DNA from: an uncultured Gammaproteobacteria bacterium
Lineage (GTDB): Bacteria > Pseudomonadota > Gammaproteobacteria > Pseudomonadales > Pseudohongiellaceae
Length of the DNA stretch: 20,791 bases
NCBI GenBank assembly: GCA_903926285.1
Contig: CAIYIP010000175.1
Span: 1-20,791, forward strand
Direction of reading: 5' to 3'
The position numbers were made by a program, and so were the translations under genes. Under the pieces are notes generated by a model. It had not been told where the DNA came from. It saw only the letters and a list, made by a program, of their open reading frames with translations, and did not search any database. This document shows positions 6,980 through 14,815 of this stretch, in pieces (positions within the stretch are counted from its first letter, which is position 1; each line of letters starts with the position of its first letter).

Positions 6980-8077
6980 ATGAAAGCATCCGGTTCTACT
7001 CAACTGTCATTTCTCGACCGATATTTAACGGTGTGGATATTCGCCGCAATGGCGCTTGGTGTTGCACTCGGCACTTTGTTCGAAGGACTCCCGATAGCGC
7101 TTGATCGCCTGTCAGTCGGGACCACCAATATTCCTATCGCGTTCGGCCTCATTCTCATGATGTATCCGCCACTCGCCAAGGTGCATTATGAGGATCTACA
7201 TCTGGTGTTTGCCGACAGGCGTGTCCTTGCATTGTCTCTTATCCAGAACTGGGTAATCGGTCCCGTACTGATGTTTGTACTGGCGGTATTTTTCCTGCGT
7301 GACTTTCCAGCCTATATGACAGGCGTTATCCTGATCGGGCTCGCGCGCTGCATCGCCATGGTGCTGGTATGGAACCAACTCGCACGCGGTGACAATCAGT
7401 ATGTCGCGGCACTGGTTGCATTCAATTCGCTCTTCCAGATACTGTTTTTCAGTATTTATGCCTGGCTCTTCCTCACTGTGCTACCGCCGCTTTTCGGACT
7501 TGAAGGAAGTGTCATCGAAGTGGGCTTCTGGACTATTGCTCAAGCCGTGATGATCTATCTCGGCATTCCGTTTCTTGCGGGATACTTAACACGGCGCATA
7601 CTGACTGCGCGCAAAGGCAAAGAGTGGTACGAGAGTGTTTTTGTACCGCGCATCAGCCCCATCACCCTAGGTGCGCTGTTGTTCACGATTGTTGCAATGT
7701 TCAGCCTCAAGGGCGGCGATGTACTTAAACTCCCAATGGATGCGTTGTTGATCGCGGCGCCGCTCACGATCTACTTCATCGTGATGTTCCTGGTGAGCTT
7801 CGTGGCAGGCAAGTTTATCGCTGCAGATTATCCTACAACGACCGCAGTCGCCTTTACTGCAGCAGGGAACAATTTCGAGCTGGCCATCGCGGTAGCCATT
7901 GCTGCATTTGGTCTGGCATCACCCGTTGCATTTGCTGCCGTTATCGGTCCGTTGGTTGAAGTGCCTGTGCTGATCCTGCTTGTACATGTAGCCTTGTGGC
8001 TGGGGCGGCGATACTTCGGTAGTGAGTTGAATGAACCTGAAACACAAGTAGCTGCTATTGAAAAGCGCAGTGTTTGA
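6980..8077 (+). CDS. acr3: Arsenite efflux permease Acr3
   Basis: Inner-membrane As(III) exporter of the Acr3 (BART superfamily) type, 365 aa with about ten hydrophobic segments. Family motifs are FGLILMMYPPLAKV (55-68), GLARCIAMVLVWNQLARGD (120-138, containing the essential Cys C124) and FTAAGNNFELAIAVAIA (292-308, E300). The ATG at 6980 is chosen as the family start (SFLDRYLTVWI follows) and has a GCGAAG stretch about eight bases upstream; the open frame extends back to 6923 into arsC. It is the last intact gene of the ars operon. Its TGA overlaps the ATG of a broken downstream frame (TGATG, 8075-8079), so the operon once continued. Confidence 0.95.
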   Translation: MKASGSTQLSFLDRYLTVWIFAAMALGVALGTLFEGLPIALDRLSVGTTNIPIAFGLILMMYPPLAKVHYEDLHLVFADRRVLALSLIQNWVIGPVLMFVLAVFFLRDFPAYMTGVILIGLARCIAMVLVWNQLARGDNQYVAALVAFNSLFQILFFSIYAWLFLTVLPPLFGLEGSVIEVGFWTIAQAVMIYLGIPFLAGYLTRRILTARKGKEWYESVFVPRISPITLGALLFTIVAMFSLKGGDVLKLPMDALLIAAPLTIYFIVMFLVSFVAGKFIAADYPTTTAVAFTAAGNNFELAIAVAIAAFGLASPVAFAAVIGPLVEVPVLILLVHVALWLGRRYFGSELNEPETQVAAIEKRSV

Positions 8078-8406
8078 TGAGATTGCGAACGCTTGCTGAT
8101 TCCGCTTTCCTTCCTGGGCTCGATCCGCGGTCTCGGCCGCCAAGTCGAACCAGCAAACCGGCGGAATCCGTCAGTTGGTTTCAGCAGCACGCCAGCACCT
8201 CACTGGGACTGATTGCGGATACTGACGTTACCTCATAGGAACATATTATTGATATCGGTGGCGGAGCTTCCACGCTGGTTGATGATTTGGTCGCAAAGGG
8301 CTTCTGCAATGTTTCCCTACTGGATCTGTCGGAAGCAGCGCTGGCAACTGCACCATCCCGGCTGCCATCGCGGTTGAGCTCGTTTGAGCGGGCTGCTGTT
8401 ACATAA
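8077..8406 (+). pseudogene. Broken class I SAM methyltransferase fused to an unrelated N-terminal stretch
   Basis: A frame starts at an ATG overlapping the acr3 stop. The first roughly 25 residues (MRLRTLADSAFLPGLDPRSRPP) do not resemble a methyltransferase. From about 8152 the same frame reads SKPAESVSWFQQHASTSLGLIADTDVTS, hits TAG at 8236-8238, and continues EHIIDIGGGASTLVDDLVAKGFCNVSLLDLSEAALATAPSRL before losing similarity and ending at TAA 8404-8406. IDIGGGAST is the SAM-binding motif I and LLDLSEAAL motif II; SVSWFQ is the N-terminal signature of a small methyltransferase family. The C-terminal half is missing. The leading stretch faintly recalls ArsH N-termini, but this is weak. Confidence 0.75.
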
Positions 8407-8428
8407 AACGTAGCCTGGCCAGCGGCAG

Positions 8429-8512
8429 TAGGTATAAGCAGAAGACGTCGTGAACCCATCCGTGGGGACTTGGCTTTGGCATCCATGCCAAAGACACTTC
8501 TGCTTATATCTA
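8429..8512. repeat. Palindromic element 1: outer stem enclosing two hairpins
   Basis: Outer arms 8429-8444 and 8497-8512 (core ATAAGCAGAAG / CTTCTGCTTAT) pair over 16 bases with one mismatch. Inside are two hairpins: CCCA/TGGG around TCCG (8455-8466) and the perfect 9-bp stem CTTTGGCAT/ATGCCAAAG around CC (8474-8493). A three-way junction could form in single strands. The core CGTGAACCCATCC (8449-8461) recurs in the second element. It resembles REP-type intergenic repeats of gammaproteobacteria; no protein is encoded. Confidence 0.8.
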
Positions 8513-8584
8513 GCGCCGCGGTTCTTTGGAGATCATCTTGCGCTCATAGAATGCAGTTTCCTGGAGCTTACGCGAATGCCTGAA

Positions 8585-8695
8585 GTCAGGAGCGGAACCG
8601 TCCAGACCGGACCGTTGGCGACAGGGACCGCGCCATCCGAGCCCTCCAGGGATGGATTCACGGGCGTGTCTGGTTTGGACGGTTCCGCTCTTGAC
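8585..8695. repeat. Palindromic element 2: 24-bp inverted repeat with structured interior
   Basis: Arms 8585-8608 and 8672-8695 (core GAGCGGAACCGTCCA / TGGACGGTTCCGCTC) match at 22 of 24 positions. The interior holds CCATCC and GGATGG half-stems around GAGCCCTCCAG (8632-8655 region). On the minus strand it contains CGTGAATCCATCC, the same core as element 1, in the opposite orientation. It begins 73 bases after element 1. No credible gene lies in 8407-8787, so these two elements account for most of that gap. Confidence 0.8.
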
Positions 8696-8787
8696 AAGCA
8701 ACCGACCTGAATTAAGGGTCAGGCCACCGTGCCCGGCTGCGGGCGGTACCCATAATTTTCATGAAGAAGACTGATGTCAGTGCCCTT

Positions 8788-9366
8788 TTACTCTGACACC
8801 GATTTTACAGAAAAATCCGCCAGCATCTTTTTCGCGCCCTTGTAGTCGAGGCCCTTGATGCCCGCCAGTTGCATCGAAGTGAGCAGTGAGCGTCCAACGA
8901 TATAGGCCATCACACGGCCGTAATAACCCAATGAATTTTCGAAGGCAGGCAGAAGATCGTCGATTTTGTTAGCTTGCTCAAATGCCGCGTGTAGCCTCGT
9001 ACGATGTTCATCAATCATGGCCATAAAGGTGTGATCCCGCGTGAGCACATCAGCGAGCATCAAGGTCCATGTACGATCCTTCCGCAACACACATTCACCG
9101 ATGAAGTGACCCGGATAAGGTTTGTGCCATTCATCAGGGCCAACGAGCAAAAGGCGACAACCGCTGTCTGTGCCATACATCCAGTAACTTTTGTTGGGCA
9201 CCGGATTGAATTTGAATTCACTCTGCAGTACAAAAAGTGAAGTGAAAAGTTCCATCTCGATCTGGTCGATTTGTTTTGGCATCACAACGGGTTCAAGCCA
9301 ATGTTGCTGCAAGCCTTGTAATACGGGAACGATGCCCTTGCCTTGAGGATTAGGATTACGCGCCAT
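8788..9366 (-). CDS. DUF2452 domain-containing protein, unknown function
   Basis: Cytoplasmic protein of about 192 aa without signal peptide or membrane segment. It begins MARNPNPQGKGIVPVLQGLQQH, the characteristic start of the DUF2452 family (PF10504), and continues with FTSLFVLQSEFKFNPVPNKSYWMY, a Trp-rich middle (PDEWHKP, RTWTLMLADVL) and a helical C-terminus ending in LTSMQLAGIKGLDYKGAKKML. The ATG at 9366 has an AGGAAA site seven bases before it; the frame is open to 9450 without family similarity. Family members are found in gammaproteobacteria, and no function is established. It stands alone, divergent from the cytochrome gene at 9653, with 286 bases between the two starts. Confidence 0.75.
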   Translation of the reverse strand: MARNPNPQGKGIVPVLQGLQQHWLEPVVMPKQIDQIEMELFTSLFVLQSEFKFNPVPNKSYWMYGTDSGCRLLLVGPDEWHKPYPGHFIGECVLRKDRTWTLMLADVLTRDHTFMAMIDEHRTRLHAAFEQANKIDDLLPAFENSLGYYGRVMAYIVGRSLLTSMQLAGIKGLDYKGAKKMLADFSVKSVSE

Positions 9367-9592
9367 AAAGATTTCCTGCCGAATTACCGGGACATCCGGC
9401 AACAAACGCCTTGTTATACGCAGCAAAGATACAGACAGATTTACCCACACACCGATCCGGACAGGGGGTATAGCACAGCTTGTTAACTAAACAGCATGGT
9501 CTTGCCGCTGCCGTATAGCTGATGCAACGTCACGCGACTCGCGCAAACCTTGCACATTGCGGAAGATAGTTGCTGTTTGTGCTAAATCAACT

Positions 9593-9621
9593 TTGCTACG
9601 CAAGCGACTGTGCAACATAAG
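9593..9621 (+). promoter_or_regulatory. Possible sigma-70 promoter of the DUF1592 gene
   Basis: TTGCTA (9593-9598) and CATAAG (9616-9621) are 17 bases apart, each matching four of six consensus positions. This would give a leader of about 25 bases before the ATG at 9653. Weak evidence from sequence alone. Confidence 0.3.
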
Positions 9622-9652
9622 CCCCGCATACATCGGTCAGGGGGTACATGAC

Positions 9653-12082
9653 ATGCAACGCCTATATCTTCACCTGCTTCATCCTTTCTTGTTTACTGCC
9701 GTGCTCACTTCCGGCGGCGCATTTGCGGCTGAGGAAAATACCAATCTACTCAAGGAATACTGCACCAAGTGCCATAATTTTGAAGACTTTTCGGGTGGCC
9801 TCGACCTCGAAGGGCTTGGTCCAGACAACATCCATACAGCCGCTGATACCGGCGAAAAAGTAATCAAGCGTTTGCGGGCCGGCATGATGCCGCCGGTTGG
9901 CGAACCGCGTCCAGACGTGGCTACCATGCAGGCGCTGGCGTCTTCGCTTGAACAGGACATCGACAGCCACGCCACTATCAAGCCAGGTCGACCGGGTCTA
10001 CACCGACTCAATCGCACGGAGTACCAGAATGCGCTGCGCGATTTGCTCGGACTCACCATCAACGCGGCCGATTTTCTGCCACCGGACGATTCGAGTAATG
10101 GCTTCGACAACCAGGCTGGCACACTCACACTCTCGCCCGCCCTGCTTGAAGCCTACCTGGCGGCAGCGGCCAACATCAGCGAACTTGCGGTGGGTTTGTC
10201 TTCCGGTGTGAAGCAGACGCTGTATCGCGTGGCGGCTGATGCCAACCAAAATTATCGCATCGAAGGCCTGCCGTTCGGCACGCGTGGCGGCATCAAGTTC
10301 ACTCACAATTTCCCGGTAGATGGGGACTACAATTTCAAGACCTTTGCGATCACACTCGGCAACATGGGCAACGATCAGGCCTTTGGCGATGTCAGCGGTG
10401 AACAACTTGAAGTGTTAGTGGATGGCGTGCAGATCAAGGTGTTCGACTGGGACTCAGTCATGGGCAGGCGCCGTTTTGACAACGCCGACCAGGTTGATGA
10501 AAACGCGGTCAAGCCAACCTTGCCAACACTCGATGTGATGGTGCCAATTAAAGCCGGCCCGCATGAAATCGGCATCACCTTTTTCGCCCATAATTTTGCT
10601 CCCGGCCTCGACATGAACAATGACTTCGAGCGCAGCACAATCGAAACCGGCGGCCTGCCCGGCTTCACGTGGTTTCCACATGTGGGCAGCGTACGCGTGG
10701 ATGGCCCCTATAATCCTTCCGGTGTTTCGGAAGTTACACCAAGCAGACGCATGTTATTCAGCTGCTATCCTGCCAATAGTGATCAGCAACCTGCTTGCGC
10801 ACGCGAGATCATCGGCAAATTCGCCAACCTTGCGTTTCGCGGCCACAGCACACCAGAGGATCAACTGAAACTGTACGCGTTTTACGAACAGGGCCGTGCC
10901 GTGAACAACAACTTTGATGAAGGCATAGCGCTGATGTTGCAGCGTGCGCTGACTGATCCGAAGTTCATCTACCGGATGGAGCAGGAGCCGCAGGAGCTCG
11001 CAACCGGCGCGATCTATGCCATCAATGATCTCGACCTGGCGTCGCGCGTCTCCTTCTTCCTGTGGAGCAGCATTCCCGACCAGGAACTGCTGGAGCTTGC
11101 CGCTGCCGGCAAACTGAGCAAGCCAGACGAACTCGATCGCCAGGTGCGCAGAATGCTTGCGGATCCCCGCTCTGTTGCGTTCACTTCCAACTTTGCCGGA
11201 CAGTGGTTGTCGCTACGTAATCTTGATGACCATGCCCCCGTGATTGACCAGTTCCCGGATTTCGACGATCTGCTGCGCGAGTCGATCCGCAAGGAAACCG
11301 AACTTTTGATCGACAGCCTGATCCGCGAAAACCGGCCGCTGACCGATGTATTGACTGCCGACTATACCTTCGTGAACGAGCGGTTGGCTTTGCACTACGG
11401 TATTCCCGGCATCAAGGGTGAGCGCTTCCGTCGCGTGGAACTGAAGGGTGACCTGGCGATACGCGCAGGCATACTTGGCAAGGCCAGTTCACTCACAGTG
11501 CCCTCACAACCGGGGCGTACTTCGCCTGTAAAACGCGGCTACTGGGTGCTGGCAAGCATCCTCGGTGTTGAACCACCCCCTCCGCCACCCAACGTGCCAA
11601 TAGTGCAGCCTGCCGTGGCTGGCAGCGCGGGTAATGCCGATGTGCCTTCGTTACGCGAATGGATGGAAGGACATCGCACCAATCCGGCATGCCAGGGTTG
11701 CCACAAGATCATGGACCCTATCGGCTTTGCGCTTGAATCTTTCGATGCGACCGGCCGCTTCCGCTCCGAAGAAAATGGCAAGCCGCTCGAAACTGCCTCG
11801 GTGCTGTTCGACGGTATGCAAGTAAACAGTGCGGAAGACCTCAAGCAGTTTCTGCTCAACTACCGCGAGAGCGTCGCACGCAACGTGGTACAGCGCATGA
11901 TGACCTATGCCGTTGGCCGCGGCATGGATTACCAGGACATGCCACAGGTACGACTTGTGCAGGCCGATGCGCGTGCAGACGATTATCGCTTCCAGTCCAT
12001 TATCTCGGCTGTTGTGCGTAGCGAGATGTTTTTAAATAATGAAAAAATAGCCGATGCAGAGGTGGCGTCAGCAGCCCACTAG
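9653..12082 (+). CDS. Exported DUF1587/DUF1592/DUF1588 cytochrome-like protein (planctomycete-type)
   Basis: Periplasmic or surface protein of about 809 aa. A Sec signal peptide (FLFTAVLTSGGAFA, about 1-25) precedes a haem-c motif CTKCH (37-41) in a PSCyt-like domain with GLDLEGL and RAGMMPPVGEPRPD (Met as likely axial ligand region). Then DUF1587 (LHRLNRTEYQNALRDLLGL, about 116-134), a beta-rich DUF1595-like part, DUF1592 (DLASRVSFFLWSSIPDQELLELAAAGKL), DUF1588 (GILGKASSLTVPSQPGRTSPVKRGYWVL), a second CQGCH near residue 680 (MDPIGFALESFDATGRFR), and DUF1585 at the end. The ATG at 9653 has AGGGGG nine bases upstream and leads directly into the signal. Such proteins usually pair with a DUF1552 gene, which is absent here. 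Electron transfer is inferred from the haem motifs; substrate unknown. Confidence 0.88.
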   Translation: MQRLYLHLLHPFLFTAVLTSGGAFAAEENTNLLKEYCTKCHNFEDFSGGLDLEGLGPDNIHTAADTGEKVIKRLRAGMMPPVGEPRPDVATMQALASSLEQDIDSHATIKPGRPGLHRLNRTEYQNALRDLLGLTINAADFLPPDDSSNGFDNQAGTLTLSPALLEAYLAAAANISELAVGLSSGVKQTLYRVAADANQNYRIEGLPFGTRGGIKFTHNFPVDGDYNFKTFAITLGNMGNDQAFGDVSGEQLEVLVDGVQIKVFDWDSVMGRRRFDNADQVDENAVKPTLPTLDVMVPIKAGPHEIGITFFAHNFAPGLDMNNDFERSTIETGGLPGFTWFPHVGSVRVDGPYNPSGVSEVTPSRRMLFSCYPANSDQQPACAREIIGKFANLAFRGHSTPEDQLKLYAFYEQGRAVNNNFDEGIALMLQRALTDPKFIYRMEQEPQELATGAIYAINDLDLASRVSFFLWSSIPDQELLELAAAGKLSKPDELDRQVRRMLADPRSVAFTSNFAGQWLSLRNLDDHAPVIDQFPDFDDLLRESIRKETELLIDSLIRENRPLTDVLTADYTFVNERLALHYGIPGIKGERFRRVELKGDLAIRAGILGKASSLTVPSQPGRTSPVKRGYWVLASILGVEPPPPPPNVPIVQPAVAGSAGNADVPSLREWMEGHRTNPACQGCHKIMDPIGFALESFDATGRFRSEENGKPLETASVLFDGMQVNSAEDLKQFLLNYRESVARNVVQRMMTYAVGRGMDYQDMPQVRLVQADARADDYRFQSIISAVVRSEMFLNNEKIADAEVASAAH

Positions 12083-12095
12083 CTTTTACCCCGCC

Positions 12096-12120
12096 CCCGC
12101 CACGGAGAGTGGCGGGTTCC
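12096..12120 (+). terminator. Rho-independent-like terminator after the DUF1592 gene
   Basis: A perfect 8-bp GC-rich stem, CCCGCCAC (12096-12103) with GTGGCGGG (12109-12116) and a 5-base loop, is followed by TTCCTTT. It starts 14 bases after the stop. The T run is interrupted, so efficiency may be moderate. Confidence 0.7.
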
Positions 12121-12234
12121 TTTGCGCTTTCACGACCACCCTTTCACCCGGCATTTCCACCTCCCGCCGGCACCAACGCTGCTATCGCGATAACCGCCAC
12201 CATAACTGTCGCGATCCGGGATAGTCGATTCAGT

Positions 12235-12262
12235 AGGACACATCGCATTTTTGGGCTATGCT
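12235..12262 (+). promoter_or_regulatory. Possible sigma-70 promoter of the GH3-transporter operon
   Basis: AGGACA (12235-12240) and TATGCT (12257-12262) are 16 bases apart, four of six matches each, about 30 bases before the GH3 ATG. It lies in the 210-base gap after the cytochrome gene and downstream of its terminator, so a promoter is expected here. No clear repressor operator was seen. Confidence 0.35.
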
Positions 12263-12292
12263 CACAGCCAAAATTGTCAGGTCTGATGTTGC

Positions 12293-14806
12293 ATGCGTTT
12301 TTGTTTTACCTCTTTAAGCATTGTTCTAATGTTGTTCGCCCTTACCAGCCATGCGGCCGATGTCGAGCAGTTGCTCAGTGCAATGACACTCGACGAAAAA
12401 CTCGCGCTGCTGCATGGCGCCCACGATCCTGAGCCGGCGGTTGGCCTTGAGAGTGCGGGTTATATTCCACCTGTCCCGCGACTCGGCATTCCTGCCTTGC
12501 GCCTCGCGGATGGTCCTGCCGGTATCCGTTCACTAGCCCCTGCCACTGCCCTGCCCGCGCCGGTTGCACTTGCAGCAAGTTTTGATCGTGACCTCGCCTA
12601 TCGCTATGGCGAGACCATCGGCATGGAAGGTCTGGCGCGTAATCAGGACGTGTTGTTGTCGCCGATGGTAAACATCGTGCGAGTGCCGCAGGCCGGGCGC
12701 AATTTTGAAACCTTTGGCGAAGACCCGCTGCTCGCCGCTGAAATTGTGACGCGCGAAATTCTCGGCATCCAGAGCAAGGGCATGATGGCAACGGTCAAGC
12801 ATTTTGCCGTCAACAACCAGGAAACTGATCGCCTGCATGTCAACGCCACAGTGGATGAGCGCACGCTGCGCGAGATCTATCTGCCGGCGTTCGAAGCTGC
12901 AGTAAAAAACGGCGTGGCCAGCGTGATGTGCGCATACAACCGTGTGAATGGTCCATTTGCCTGCGAGAGCAGCGCGCTGCTGCTCGACATCCTGCGCCGC
13001 GAATGGGGCTTCCAAGGATTTGTGATGACCGACTGGTGGGCCAATCATTCGCTGGCTGCGCTGCAAAATGGCCTCAACCTGGAAATGCCGGGCTTCACCC
13101 ATGCCGAGTACGAAGTCGCGGTCGAATTTGCAGAACCGCTGCGCGCAGCAGTCGCCAATGGCCATATCAGCGCAGCAGAAGTCGATGCGGCAGTGCGGCC
13201 ACTGTTGACGATGATGAACCGCTTTGGCCTGCTCGATGGTACACGTCAGGCTGTGGCGAGTCGCGATACCGATAATTCTGCTGTAGCACTTGAGACGGCA
13301 ATCAAGAGTGCAGTGCTGCTGCAGAACAACAATGCTGCGCTGCCGCTGCAGGAAACCGACCTTGGCAGCTTACTCCTGATGGGACCAACGGCAACGTGGA
13401 CGCTGATTGGCGGTGGGGGCAGTTCACGGGTATTGCCATCCGGACGTGACAGTGCCGTGGAAGCGTTACGCGCGATGAGCGGCCATACCGACATTTCCTG
13501 GATGCCCGGCTTCGATGCCGATGGCGTGGTGATTCCGGTTACTGCGCTGCTCATGCCGGATTCCGCCACCAACGGCATTCAAAAGATGGCACCTGACGGC
13601 ACGACCCAACTTGTGGAAACCATCAACCATGTTGGCCCCGAAGCGCTGCGGCGTGCAGGCATGTGGTTCTGGCATGGCGAACTCGTGGCGCCCGAAAGCG
13701 GCACTTATGAACTTATCCTGCAGACCGACGGCCCTGTGGCACGGCTGTTCCTCGACGACAAACGTGTCATTGCCAACGATGGCGGAGTCCTGAGTGAAGC
13801 TTCGCTGGTGCCAACGCGTGATGGGCTGCGCAATGCGAGTGTCACGCTCAACCTGCAGGCCGGTCAGCGCTACAAAATACGAGTGGAAACCTGGCGAGGC
13901 GACAATAACCCACTGCAGTTACGGCTCGGCTGGGTTACGCCATCACAACGCGAGGACACGATCAAGGCTGCGGTCGATGCAGCAACACAGGCATCAGGCG
14001 TGGTGATATTTGCACATGTGGAAGGCACTGAAGGCGGCGACCGCCATTCACTGTCACTGCCCGGTTACCAGGACAGGGTGATCCAGGAAATAGCGGCTGC
14101 TGCGCAAGGCAAAGTGATCGTGGTACTCAACACCGGCGCGCCGATCACGATGCCGTGGGTGAATAACGTCGATGCAATTTTGCAGATGTGGTACCCGGGC
14201 CAGGCCGGTGGCGCAGCAACAGCTGCACTGCTCCTTGGTCGCGAAAATCCTTCAGGCAAACTGCCTGTTACGTTTCCTGCAAGCGAAGCCGATCTGCCAA
14301 CAACGGACATAACACGATATCCCGGTATCGAACATGAACAGCAATATTCCGAAGGCCTGTTCGTGGGCTACCGCTGGTACGATGCAGAAAACATCGCGCC
14401 ACTGTTCCCGTTTGGCCATGGCCTCTCATACACGAGCTTTGCGTACAGCAACCTGCAGGTAAAACCGGAAGGTGACAACGTGCAAGTAAGTTTTGCCGTA
14501 ACCAACAGCGGTGCGCATGGCGGCAGCGAAGTGCCGCAAGTCTATCTGAGTCATGTGGGGAACACCGACGTACAGACCGAAAAGCAGAAACTCGTCGCCT
14601 TCGACAAGGTGAGCCTTGCTCCAGGCGAAAGCCGCGAAGTAACCATAACGTTGGCTGCGCGCCGCTTTGCCTGGTGGAATGAAGCCATACACGGATGGCA
14701 AACGCTGCCCGGCACAAAACTTCTGACGGTAGGCGCATCTTCACGCGACCTGCGCCTGAGCACAAATTTCACCTATACTCCCGCCACCGCTAACCTGCCT
14801 CCCTGA
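12293..14806 (+). CDS. Exported GH3 family beta-glucosidase-like enzyme with PA14-like insert
   Basis: Glycoside hydrolase of family 3, 837 aa, probably cleaving terminal beta-linked sugars outside the cytoplasm. Signal peptide: RFCFTSLSIVLMLFALTSHA (cleavage near 21). The N-terminal (beta/alpha)8 domain has LADGPAGIR (71-79), GRNFETFGEDP (135-145), VKHFAVNNQE (168-177) and the nucleophile D247 in VMTDWW. In the C-terminal domain the likely acid/base is E580 in HVEGTEGGDRHSL. Between them a PA14-like module (about 420-550, GMWFWHGELVAPESGTYELILQTDG) interrupts the domain, as in beta-glucosidases of the KmBglI type, where it shapes substrate choice. A fibronectin-III-like domain ends it (VTNSGAHGGSEVPQVYLSH). 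The start has no strong ribosome site. The transporter gene follows by nine bases. Linkage specificity cannot be read from sequence. Confidence 0.9.
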   Translation: MRFCFTSLSIVLMLFALTSHAADVEQLLSAMTLDEKLALLHGAHDPEPAVGLESAGYIPPVPRLGIPALRLADGPAGIRSLAPATALPAPVALAASFDRDLAYRYGETIGMEGLARNQDVLLSPMVNIVRVPQAGRNFETFGEDPLLAAEIVTREILGIQSKGMMATVKHFAVNNQETDRLHVNATVDERTLREIYLPAFEAAVKNGVASVMCAYNRVNGPFACESSALLLDILRREWGFQGFVMTDWWANHSLAALQNGLNLEMPGFTHAEYEVAVEFAEPLRAAVANGHISAAEVDAAVRPLLTMMNRFGLLDGTRQAVASRDTDNSAVALETAIKSAVLLQNNNAALPLQETDLGSLLLMGPTATWTLIGGGGSSRVLPSGRDSAVEALRAMSGHTDISWMPGFDADGVVIPVTALLMPDSATNGIQKMAPDGTTQLVETINHVGPEALRRAGMWFWHGELVAPESGTYELILQTDGPVARLFLDDKRVIANDGGVLSEASLVPTRDGLRNASVTLNLQAGQRYKIRVETWRGDNNPLQLRLGWVTPSQREDTIKAAVDAATQASGVVIFAHVEGTEGGDRHSLSLPGYQDRVIQEIAAAAQGKVIVVLNTGAPITMPWVNNVDAILQMWYPGQAGGAATAALLLGRENPSGKLPVTFPASEADLPTTDITRYPGIEHEQQYSEGLFVGYRWYDAENIAPLFPFGHGLSYTSFAYSNLQVKPEGDNVQVSFAVTNSGAHGGSEVPQVYLSHVGNTDVQTEKQKLVAFDKVSLAPGESREVTITLAARRFAWWNEAIHGWQTLPGTKLLTVGASSRDLRLSTNFTYTPATANLPP

Positions 14807-14815
14807 GGAAACCCC

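Noticed and set aside
8077..8142. Calling the stretch after acr3 an arsH remnant
   Set aside because: The resemblance to ArsH N-termini (LPGLDPRSRPP) is short and this region is variable in ArsH; it is kept only as a hypothesis.
8510..8701. Open frames across the second palindrome (both strands)
   Set aside because: They follow the inverted repeat and its symmetry rather than protein-like composition, and no domain or ribosome site supports them.
9485..9556. Short minus-strand frame with a Walker A look-alike (LYGSGKTML)
   Set aside because: Only about 24 codons from a possible ATG, with no other ATPase motif around; a five-residue match is too little to call a gene fragment.
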